Source: Flavobacteriales bacterium (GTDB lineage: Bacteria > Bacteroidota > Bacteroidia > NS11-12g > UBA955). From it: a stretch of DNA of 14,131 nt. This document shows positions 8,079 through 14,131 of this stretch, piece by piece. Position 1 is the stretch's first letter; every line of letters starts with the position of its first letter. Location of the stretch: contig CANFVI010000030.1 of assembly GCA_947450405.1 (NCBI GenBank), positions 1 to 14,131 on the forward strand, written 5' to 3'. The translations under genes were made by a program, and so were the position numbers. A model generated the notes under the pieces. It had not been told where the DNA came from. It did no database searches and saw only the letters and a list, made by a program, of their open reading frames with translations.

Positions 8079-9827
8079 ATGAATACCTTAAAGAAAAATA
8101 TCATTGTATTTTGTTTATCAATTTCATTGAGTTTTTCATTAATGGCTTTAAGCAGTCCCGTTGTTTTACAGAGGGCTTGCCTCGATAAGGTTACGGGCGT
8201 TGTTACGCTGTACATAAAACCAAGTTCAGACCCTTGCAATTCTTTCAAATTTTACCGCATTTTTGGTCGCGACGATTCCTTCAATTCATTTCAACAATTG
8301 GGTCAAACAAACACACTTAACACCAACACAATAAATGTATCGTTGTCGAACAAAAAGAAGTGGCAATTGTATGTCTCGTCGTTTTATTCTTGCAACGGAA
8401 CCGACACTTTGAATTCAAACAAAATTTGGATTGATGACGTTGCACCGTCGGCAATTGAGCCAGATAGTGTTTCGGTAAACATGGTTACACAGTTGGTTTT
8501 TGGTGGGTGGACCACTCCCCCAGACGCCGACATTATGGGCTACAGTTTATTCAAGGTTGATCCTGTAAACGGAAGCAATTCGGTAATCGATGAGAAAAAT
8601 GTTTTAACGTATACCTTTGTTACAACCACTTTCAATTCAGCCACTTCCGGAAACAAACTGGCCATAGCTGCTTTTGATAGTTGCAGAAATGGGGGCATTA
8701 TCAGTGCATATCATTCCCCTGTTTTATTGTCGGTTTCTACCCCAACAAATTACAAATGCCAAAAGAAAATCAATTTAAGTTGGACACCTTATGTAGGATG
8801 GAATACAGATTCTAACTATTTGTATGTATTTGATTTAACCTTAAACAAATGCACTCAATGCGTTCGGTTATCGGGGTCAACAATCAATTATACCTATAAC
8901 CTACCATACCTGAATACCACATTTGCATTTATGGTTCGTTCAAAAAGAACAGGGAAAAACATTACATCTTCATCGAACATAGTAAGCAGCTTTGTACCTG
9001 ATTTCCCAAAACCCTTAACCAAAACCAGCATCTCACAGGTGAGCGTTGAATTTCCAACGCAAATTCAAGCAGTTTGCAGTTGGCAATTGGGCGATAGTGC
9101 CACGTTATTTGTAAGAGACCAAGGCGCTGGCATTTGGTCGAACATCATTCCCTTCAACAAAGGTGTCAACTCTTTTACATACAACGATTTAACACACAAT
9201 TCAGACTATACAATTGCCGAATTTCTCTTAATTCGATACAATTCTTGCGGCAATGCTGCCGACAGCAGTTCGCTTCACAACAACATCCTCTTGACAGAGG
9301 GGGCAAGCAAGAAAATCAATTGGAATGCATACAACGGATGGATAAAAGAAGGCATTCCATTCTCATACAATATTGAAAAATGGAATGGCTCTACTTGGAA
9401 CACGATTGGCAATACAAGTGCTCAAACATTCTCCTTAAACGGAACTGGCTATGGAGTTACAAAATACAGGGTCACTGCCAAACCAACCAATCCTGCTAAA
9501 ACAGAATGGAGTCATTCCAATGAAATCCAAGTAGATTTGGGATATGATTCAAGCGCCTTCGACACCACTTTGATACCATCGGGATTTACTCCAGATGGAA
9601 TCAATCCCATTTTTAAAATGTCCAATCCCGCCATTTCTCCCGGCGAAGCCATCATGCAAATCTATAACCGCTGGGGTGAACTCATTTTTAAAGGAGACGC
9701 ACTGAGTGGATGGGATGGAAAATCGCAAGACCAACCTGTTCAAGAGGGATTATACATTTACATCATAGAAGCGAAATACAGAAATAAACGTGAAGTTTCA
9801 CGTGGAACCATCCATTTAATCCGATAA
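8079..9827 (+). CDS. Secreted protein with T9SS (CHU_C, gliding-motility-associated) C-terminal domain
   Basis: The 582-residue product begins with a Sec signal peptide: KK, a hydrophobic run (8-23), and probable cleavage around 24-27. The middle (about 30-485) looks like a string of beta-sandwich, fibronectin-III-like repeats with scattered Cys (for example SSFYSCNGTD, AFDSCRNGG, RYNSCGNA). No enzyme motif is seen. The last roughly 90 residues form a CHU_C type-B sorting domain: PSGFTPDGINPIF (about 501-513), YNRWGE (529-534), GWDGK, LYIYII, ending GTIHLIR. Proteins with this domain are exported by the type IX system to the cell surface or medium; adhesion or motility is possible but unproven. 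The ATG directly abuts the M16 stop. A near-consensus parS lies in codons for its final residues (9795-9808). Confidence 0.82.
   Translation: MNTLKKNIIVFCLSISLSFSLMALSSPVVLQRACLDKVTGVVTLYIKPSSDPCNSFKFYRIFGRDDSFNSFQQLGQTNTLNTNTINVSLSNKKKWQLYVSSFYSCNGTDTLNSNKIWIDDVAPSAIEPDSVSVNMVTQLVFGGWTTPPDADIMGYSLFKVDPVNGSNSVIDEKNVLTYTFVTTTFNSATSGNKLAIAAFDSCRNGGIISAYHSPVLLSVSTPTNYKCQKKINLSWTPYVGWNTDSNYLYVFDLTLNKCTQCVRLSGSTINYTYNLPYLNTTFAFMVRSKRTGKNITSSSNIVSSFVPDFPKPLTKTSISQVSVEFPTQIQAVCSWQLGDSATLFVRDQGAGIWSNIIPFNKGVNSFTYNDLTHNSDYTIAEFLLIRYNSCGNAADSSSLHNNILLTEGASKKINWNAYNGWIKEGIPFSYNIEKWNGSTWNTIGNTSAQTFSLNGTGYGVTKYRVTAKPTNPAKTEWSHSNEIQVDLGYDSSAFDTTLIPSGFTPDGINPIFKMSNPAISPGEAIMQIYNRWGELIFKGDALSGWDGKSQDQPVQEGLYIYIIEAKYRNKREVSRGTIHLIR
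9795..9808. other. parS: parS-like ParB-binding site 1
   Basis: GTTTCACGTGGAAC; its reverse complement GTTCCACGTGAAAC is identical to the inner 14 bases of the canonical parS consensus TGTTCCACGTGAAACA. The two outer bases differ (14 of 16 overall). It lies within the 3' end of the T9SS cargo gene, encoding part of EVSRGT. parS sites inside genes are common in other bacteria. ParB (Spo0J) would load here and spread to form the segregation complex. No parB is in the window, so binding is inferred from sequence identity alone. Confidence 0.75.
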
Positions 9828-9831
9828 CAAA

Positions 9832-10269
9832 ATGCCAGAAAACATACAATTCTTAGGAAAAAGCAAATTCTTAAACGGCAAAAACCGAAAGGACATCCGA
9901 CAATTATTGACTGAAACAGCAAATATTGAAGGGTATGAAATCGAGAACATTGCCTATATATTCATGTCCGATGATGAATTGCTCGAAATAAATCAGCAAC
10001 ATTTACAGCATGACGATTACACCGACATCATTACTTTTGATTTATCGGACATTGAAGCATCTGTAGATGGAGAAATATATGTATCCATTGACCGGATCAA
10101 AGAGAATGCGATCAAATATAATTGCTGCAACGAACAAGAAATGATAAGAGTGTTATCGCATGGGCTTTTGCATTTGCTTGGATATAAAGATAAATCAGAA
10201 GCCGATATTCAGAAAATGAGAGAGAAAGAAGCCGAATGTTTAAGCAGATACAACCTCATTTCACAATAA
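9832..10269 (+). CDS. ybeY: rRNA maturation endoribonuclease YbeY
   Basis: YbeY is a small metal-dependent RNase needed for 16S rRNA 3'-end maturation and ribosome quality control. The 145-residue protein has FMSDDELLEIN (44-54), the substrate-side YTDIITFDLSD (63-73) and GEIYVSIDRI (80-89). The metal site is HGLLHLLGYKD (110-120). Two histidines (H110, H114) of the HxxxHxxxxxH motif are present, while the third position is D120 instead of His, followed by KSEADIQKMREKE. I recall similar substitutions in other Bacteroidota YbeY proteins, so this is probably lineage-typical rather than a defect. It begins 4 bp after the preceding stop. Its position just upstream of mnmG is a common Bacteroidota arrangement. 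Confidence 0.92.
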   Translation: MPENIQFLGKSKFLNGKNRKDIRQLLTETANIEGYEIENIAYIFMSDDELLEINQQHLQHDDYTDIITFDLSDIEASVDGEIYVSIDRIKENAIKYNCCNEQEMIRVLSHGLLHLLGYKDKSEADIQKMREKEAECLSRYNLISQ

Positions 10270-10314
10270 ACAAATGTGTATTTTTAGGACTTTTTTATCC
10301 GGCCTCTACCCCAT

Positions 10315-10322
10315 TAACTTTG
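10315..10322 (+). promoter_or_regulatory. Bacteroidota-type -7 element for mnmG
   Basis: TAACTTTG matches TAnnTTTG exactly. Transcription should start near 10327-10329, giving a leader of about 25 nt before the mnmG ATG. The parS palindrome at 10336-10349 falls entirely inside that leader. A T-rich run at 10291-10296 is the only weak -33 candidate. Confidence 0.55.
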
Positions 10323-10335
10323 TAAAAACAATACC

Positions 10336-10349
10336 GTTTCACGTGAAAC
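10336..10349. other. parS: parS-like ParB-binding site 2 in the mnmG leader
   Basis: GTTTCACGTGAAAC is a perfect 14-bp palindrome. With its flanks it matches the consensus TGTTTCACGTGAAACA at 15 of 16 positions; only the first base differs (C for T). It lies 541 bp from site 1 and ends 3 bp before the mnmG start codon, downstream of the predicted transcription start. The established role of such a site is ParB loading for chromosome segregation. ParB binding here might also hinder mnmG transcription, which is inference. Confidence 0.82.
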
Positions 10350-10352
10350 AAT

Positions 10353-12212
10353 ATGAAAAATAATCTATACGACGTCATCGTAGTGGGTGCCGGACATGCC
10401 GGATGTGAAGCAGCAAATGCAGCCGCTTCTATGGGAAGCAAGGTCCTTCTCATTACTATGAATATGGAAACCATAGCAAAAATGAGCTGCAATCCTGCAA
10501 TGGGTGGAGTTGCGAAAGGACAAATAATCCGTGAAATTGATGCACTTGGAGGTATGTCTGGAATTATAACAGACAAAACAATGATCCAATTTCGTATGTT
10601 GAACCGCAGCAAAGGCATTGCCATGTGGAGCCCAAGAGCACAAAGCGACCGCATGCGATTCTCTGAAGAATGGAGATTGGCCTTAGAAAGAAATTTAAAT
10701 GTAGATTTCTTCCAAGATTCGGTTACTGAAATTACAACAGAAAACAATAAAGCAACAGGTGTAAAATGTGGGATGGGAATGACATTCCAATCCAAAACAG
10801 TTGTGCTTACGGCTGGGACTTTTTTGAATGGTATCATTCATATAGGCAGAAAACAATTTGGTGGTGGTAGAATGGCTGAGAAAAGTTCAACGGGAATAAC
10901 TGCACAATTGGAATCTTTAGGACTCGTTTCTGGAAGAATGAAAACAGGAACGCCTCCAAGGGTAGATGGCAGATCGTTAGACTACAGCAGGATGGAAGAA
11001 CAAGCAGGTGACGAAAATCCCTCAAAATTCTCATACACCAATCAAACGCAATCGCTTGAACATCAGCGTAGTTGTCACATAACCTACACAAACGATAACG
11101 TACACAATATTCTTAGAGAAGGATTCGAAGACAGTCCCATGTACAATGGAAGCATACAAGGATTGGGCCCAAGATATTGTCCGAGTATAGAAGACAAGAT
11201 AAATAGATTTGCAGAAAGAGAGCGCCATCAAATATTCGTAGAACCAGAAGGTTGGAATACCATAGAAATATATGTAAACGGATTTAGTACTTCCCTCCCC
11301 GATGAAATTCAAGTTAGGGCAATGAGAGAAATACCTGGATTTGAGCAAGTGAAAATATTCAGACCGGGTTATGCAATTGAATACGACTTTTTTCAACCCA
11401 CACAATTAAAGGATACACTTGAAACAAAAGCCATACATAATTTATTCTTCGCCGGACAAATAAATGGTACCACTGGGTATGAAGAAGCAGCTGCTCAAGG
11501 CTTGATGGCAGGTATCAACGCGCATGCACATGCTCAAGAAAAAGAAACATTGGTACTTGGTAGAAACGAAGCTTATATAGGGGTACTCATTGATGACCTT
11601 ATAAATAAGGGAACCGAAGAACCTTATAGAATGTTTACCTCAAGGGCAGAATACAGAATCTCTTTGCGACAAGACAATGCAGATTTAAGGCTAACACCTA
11701 TTGGACATAAAATAGGTTTGGCATCAAACGAAAGAATGGAGCGATTAGATATAATAAATAGAGAATCAAACGAAATAACAGAACTCCTGCAAAAAGAAAG
11801 TATCGGATTGGAAGATGGAAAAATATACCTTCCACAGCTTACATCTGAAATTAACGAAAAAACAAAAGCAAGAAAAATATTATTGAGACCTGAAATTACT
11901 TTATCAGATATTCAAAAAATACCTCAATTCAATGGCATACAATCTTTTGACCCTGAAGCAATTCAAAGAGCAGAAATAAATATAAAGTATTCAACGTATA
12001 TAGAAAGAGAACAAGAACAAGCAGATAAACTCATTCGATTAGAAAATATCAAAATACCTGAAAACTTCGATTATTCTAAATTACAATCAATGAGCATGGA
12101 AGCCAGAGAAAAACTTAAGAAAATTCAACCTAGTACCATTGCACAAGCAAAACGGATTAGTGGTGTTTCTCCATCAGACATTTCGGTACTTTTAATTCAT
12201 TTTGGAAGATGA
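10353..12212 (+). CDS. mnmG: tRNA uridine-5-carboxymethylaminomethyl modification enzyme MnmG (GidA)
   Basis: MnmG is the FAD-dependent partner of MnmE that installs the (carboxymethyl)aminomethyl group on wobble U34 of certain tRNAs. The 619 residues match the family's full length. Landmarks are the FAD-binding VVGAGHAGCEAA (10-21), MSCNPAMGGVAKG (44-56, with C46), GGGRMAEKSSTG (170-181), GRMKTGTPPRVDG (194-206), GPRYCPSIEDKI (272-283, with the catalytic-type C276), AGQINGTTGYEEAAAQG (367-383) and MFTSRAEYRISLRQDNADLRLT (427-448). The C-terminal VSPSDISVLLIHFGR is the usual MnmE/tRNA-contact helix. It has its own promoter and a leader of about 25 nt containing a parS palindrome. Its stop overlaps the next gene as ATGA. 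Confidence 0.97.
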   Translation: MKNNLYDVIVVGAGHAGCEAANAAASMGSKVLLITMNMETIAKMSCNPAMGGVAKGQIIREIDALGGMSGIITDKTMIQFRMLNRSKGIAMWSPRAQSDRMRFSEEWRLALERNLNVDFFQDSVTEITTENNKATGVKCGMGMTFQSKTVVLTAGTFLNGIIHIGRKQFGGGRMAEKSSTGITAQLESLGLVSGRMKTGTPPRVDGRSLDYSRMEEQAGDENPSKFSYTNQTQSLEHQRSCHITYTNDNVHNILREGFEDSPMYNGSIQGLGPRYCPSIEDKINRFAERERHQIFVEPEGWNTIEIYVNGFSTSLPDEIQVRAMREIPGFEQVKIFRPGYAIEYDFFQPTQLKDTLETKAIHNLFFAGQINGTTGYEEAAAQGLMAGINAHAHAQEKETLVLGRNEAYIGVLIDDLINKGTEEPYRMFTSRAEYRISLRQDNADLRLTPIGHKIGLASNERMERLDIINRESNEITELLQKESIGLEDGKIYLPQLTSEINEKTKARKILLRPEITLSDIQKIPQFNGIQSFDPEAIQRAEINIKYSTYIEREQEQADKLIRLENIKIPENFDYSKLQSMSMEAREKLKKIQPSTIAQAKRISGVSPSDISVLLIHFGR

Positions 12213-13627
12213 TCAAGATTATTACTAAAGGATTCATCATTACATCTCTTTTTATTAGATGCGCAAACCCTGTTGGTCCAACTGGAGGTGACAAAGATGT
12301 AAAATCACCTGTAATTACAAAAGTAAAAATTGAAACACAAAACCAAGAAAAAAACATCACCATTACATTCGATGAAAATATAAATACCAAAGGAGAAATT
12401 AGCATTAGTCCTTATACCCACAAACAAAATATATCCCTCAACAAATATAGAAACGTATTAAATTTCAATGTACCACAAAATACCAATTCAATTAGTTTGA
12501 ATGATGTAATTTCAGATGTAAATGAAAACAACCCAGGAAAATATCCTTTTATCATTTTAGGCAAAGACAGTTTAAACTATGTCATTAAATATGAAAGTCC
12601 CAATCCCACAAAAGATAAAATCAAAAGTTATTTTAAAATAGATAGTTTTTACTATCCTGGAGACAATAGCCAAAAGGGAATCATCAAATTTGGGGGATTA
12701 AAAAACATAGATAATCAGGTCACTTTATTTAATGATATCAATAACAACAACCTTTATGACAAAGAAGAAGATTATTTTGTACAACAAATAAAATCGAATC
12801 AATTATATAAAGATTCAATGAAAGATACAACTTCAATTGTCATGTATCCCCCATTGAAAAGGGAAATCAAAAGAGGTTTGAGTAAACAAGATTCATTGGC
12901 TGTATATATAGGTATACCAAAATCAATTGTAGATACCATCATTAAACAGGAAAAAATATATATCGTGAATCATATTGATACCACAGTAATCAATATTCAA
13001 GATACATCCGACATTGAAAAACTATTTCAAGGATCCAATCTCAACTTTAAAATAAATCAAAGTAAAATTGATTTACCAATAACTGGAGACATAAAGTACA
13101 AAATTGCAATCAATGAAAAGGATACTCTCATCCAAAAACAGAAAACCATTGGTTATATTCTAAATAAACGAAGACAAAGTAAATATCATTTCTATACCAA
13201 AGAAGAGATACAACAATATAAATCATACAATAAATTACAATATCCTAGTATATACAGTAATCCAAGCGAAAGAATCATTGAAATATCCATTCAAAAATAT
13301 ATCAATTCAAAAAGAGACACCTTTTATAAGAATATAAAATACAAAATAGGACAGTTAAATATCAAGATAAAAGATAATACAACAAGCAATCTCAAGATTA
13401 AACTCATCAATAGTAAAAATTACGTTCAGGTATTTAGATTAGAAAAGGACCAAAATATCCTTTTAGACCAAGATACCTACCACTACTACATATGGGAAGA
13501 CAGCAACAACAACAATGAAATGGATATATACGTAACCGACGACGGCTTAGTAGCTGAAAAAGTAAAGGTATATAATAAGGAAACAGCCATAAATGGTAAA
13601 TTAGAGAACACAATCAATGTGGAATAG
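12209..13627 (+). CDS. Ig-like domain surface protein, probable lipoprotein
   Basis: This 472-residue protein resembles Bacteroidota lipoproteins that begin with a Cys followed by a 'PTGG.KD' segment and a bacterial Ig-like (Big_5/SbsA-type) domain. Here C18 is followed by ANPVGPTGGDKDVKSPVI, then KNITITFDENINTKGEISISP (about 49-69). After a hydrophobic N-terminus, the residues before the Cys are LFIR, so the -1 residue is Arg instead of Gly/Ala/Ser, a poor lipobox. Later segments contain Asp/Asn-rich NDINNNNLYDKEED (about 174-187) and WEDSNNNNEMDIY (about 436-448), reminiscent of calcium-binding loops. The ATG overlaps the mnmG stop by 4 nt, so it is probably cotranscribed with mnmG. Codon use is visibly more A/T-rich (many ATA and AAA) than the left-hand genes. 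Function is unknown. Confidence 0.7.
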   Translation: MIKIITKGFIITSLFIRCANPVGPTGGDKDVKSPVITKVKIETQNQEKNITITFDENINTKGEISISPYTHKQNISLNKYRNVLNFNVPQNTNSISLNDVISDVNENNPGKYPFIILGKDSLNYVIKYESPNPTKDKIKSYFKIDSFYYPGDNSQKGIIKFGGLKNIDNQVTLFNDINNNNLYDKEEDYFVQQIKSNQLYKDSMKDTTSIVMYPPLKREIKRGLSKQDSLAVYIGIPKSIVDTIIKQEKIYIVNHIDTTVINIQDTSDIEKLFQGSNLNFKINQSKIDLPITGDIKYKIAINEKDTLIQKQKTIGYILNKRRQSKYHFYTKEEIQQYKSYNKLQYPSIYSNPSERIIEISIQKYINSKRDTFYKNIKYKIGQLNIKIKDNTTSNLKIKLINSKNYVQVFRLEKDQNILLDQDTYHYYIWEDSNNNNEMDIYVTDDGLVAEKVKVYNKETAINGKLENTINVE

Positions 13628-13734
13628 CTGTGAAATATTTAAATTAAGTTTAGGATAATATTAAATTAACTTAGATAATACTGAAACGAAAAATAGCCAA
13701 ATGCAATGCTGTGAATTTAGTTAATTCTATAGAC

Positions 13735-13756
13735 TACATTGTCTATATACAATGTA
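13735..13756. repeat. Perfect 8-bp inverted repeat
   Basis: The arms TACATTGT and ACAATGTA flank the 6-nt spacer CTATAT. A short run of A follows on the + strand and no T-run follows on either strand, so it is not a classical terminator. It could be an operator dyad or a weak hairpin. Confidence 0.45.
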
Positions 13757-13934
13757 AAAAAGTATGCTCGAAATGGCATTTAAAAAACCTTTGAAATAAC
13801 GTTCTTAAAAATCATAAATAATTATATAATAAGTGTTTATAAAATAAAAAACACAAATAAAAAATCAAATAAAAAGAATTATCACCATATCCACAGAGCT
13901 ATAATATATAATACTTAATACATTTAAATGAAAG

Positions 13935-13948
13935 GTATTAATTAATAC
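13935..13948. repeat. 14-bp perfect AT-rich palindrome
   Basis: GTATTAATTAATAC equals its own reverse complement. It lies 4 bp after another palindrome, CATTTAAATG (13921-13930). Both sit between the two DnaA-box-like words. In a region this AT-rich some palindromes are expected by chance. Confidence 0.35.
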
Positions 13949-14003
13949 TTTGGGCTGGGGAAAACCAATAAGAGAAAAATTTACAATCATCAAAAGTGAA
14001 TAT

Positions 14004-14011
14004 TAGATTTG
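14004..14011 (+). promoter_or_regulatory. Bacteroidota-type -7 element for pheS (probably leaderless)
   Basis: TAGATTTG matches TAnnTTTG exactly and ends four bases before the pheS ATG, the same geometry as at the M16 operon. Transcription would therefore start at or next to the initiation codon. The -33 region near 13979-13985 has only a weak TTTA. Absence of a leader rules out a classical pheS attenuator or T-box in this transcript. Confidence 0.6.
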
Positions 14012-14015
14012 TACC

Positions 14016-14131
14016 ATGATTCAGAATATTGAAACAATAACCCAAGAAGTAAATGATTTTATAATTGAAAATGCAGAAGCGTTGGAATTGTATCGTTTGA
14101 AATTCTTAAGTCGTAAGGGAAGTATTTCTGA
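14016..14131 (+). CDS. pheS: Phenylalanyl-tRNA synthetase alpha subunit, 3' end outside the window
   Basis: Only the first 38 codons are present. The translation starts MIQNIETITQEVNDF and continues ALELYRLKFLSRKGSIS. This matches the N-terminal coiled-coil of PheS, where the '(R/E)xKYLGKKG' segment lies at about residues 27-36. PheS pairs with PheT to charge tRNA-Phe in the cytoplasm. The ATG at 14016 is directly downstream of a TAnnTTTG element. The call rests on a short but characteristic stretch; the catalytic core lies beyond the window. Confidence 0.8.
   Translation, partial: MIQNIETITQEVNDFIIENAEALELYRLKFLSRKGSIS

Larger units (their letters stand above)
13628..14015. other. AT-rich non-coding region before pheS (candidate replication or regulatory region)
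   Basis: This 388-bp gap is about 22% G+C by hand count (87 of 388). Only tiny ATG-initiated frames occur in it (for example 12 codons at 13764). It holds an imperfect tandem repeat (13641-13660 and 13663-13680), an 8-bp inverted repeat (13735-13756), palindromes CATTTAAATG (13921-13930) and GTATTAATTAATAC (13935-13948), two DnaA-box-like words (13887-13895 and 13956-13964) and the pheS promoter element. No tRNA, rRNA or strong intrinsic terminator is seen. The features fit either a large promoter region or an origin-like unwinding region; neither is proven. Confidence 0.5.

Noticed and set aside
13764..13799. Tiny reading frame MLEMAFKKPLK in the AT-rich gap
   Set aside because: It has 11 codons plus stop, with no promoter element or homology signal. 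Such frames are expected by chance.
13881..13889. TTATCACCA-like word near 13880 as a further DnaA box
   Set aside because: It has only 7 of 9 matches and overlaps the better word; in 22% G+C DNA this is close to chance.
13628..14015. tRNA, rRNA, CRISPR array or insertion sequence in the gap before pheS
   Set aside because: No cloverleaf, no regularly spaced repeats with spacers, no transposase fragment and no terminal inverted repeats were seen.

Overview
The window looks like a piece of a Bacteroidota chromosome. It is AT-rich, and every gene lies on the + strand. Promoter-like elements match the Bacteroidota -7 consensus TAnnTTTG, and purine-rich Shine-Dalgarno sequences are not obvious. 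Several products belong to families typical of the phylum: a type IX secretion (CHU_C / gliding-motility-associated) C-terminal domain, an 'APTGG'-type Ig-like surface protein, the Bacteroidota polysaccharide-deacetylase-like family, and a YbeY with a non-His third metal position. I cannot fix the genus from the sequence.

Layout. (1) About 2-5464 is a tightly packed run. It holds a polysaccharide-deacetylase-like protein (5' end cut by the window edge), a GNAT/FemAB-like acyltransferase, menA, menC and an RsmF-type rRNA m5C methyltransferase. (2) 5465-5547 is an 83-bp gap with an inverted repeat and a TAnnTTTG promoter placed so that transcripts should be leaderless. (3) 5548-10269 holds a two-gene M16 peptidase pair (one subunit with the zinc motif, one without), a secreted T9SS cargo protein and ybeY. 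(4) 10270-10352 carries a promoter and a 14-bp palindrome that is a near-perfect parS (ParB-binding) sequence in the mnmG leader. (5) 10353-13627 holds mnmG and a translationally overlapping Ig-like surface protein. (6) 13628-14015 is a 388-bp non-coding stretch of about 22% G+C. It has palindromes, an imperfect tandem repeat and two DnaA-box-like words, and ends in another leaderless-type promoter for pheS, whose first 38 codons close the window.

Functional themes. MenA and MenC are two steps of menaquinone synthesis. RsmF, YbeY, MnmG and PheS all serve the translation apparatus (rRNA methylation, rRNA processing, tRNA wobble modification, tRNA charging). The M16 pair looks like a heterodimeric cytoplasmic protease. 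The T9SS cargo and the Ig-like protein are envelope or exported proteins.

The most notable signal is not a gene. Two parS-like sites (9795-9808 inside the T9SS cargo gene and 10336-10349 in the mnmG leader) lie 541 bp apart, with a weaker third at 4173-4188. An AT-rich gap with degenerate DnaA boxes lies about 3.3 kb further on. Together they suggest that this window belongs to the chromosome partition (ParB-loading) zone, possibly near the replication origin. No parA, parB or dnaA gene is present here.
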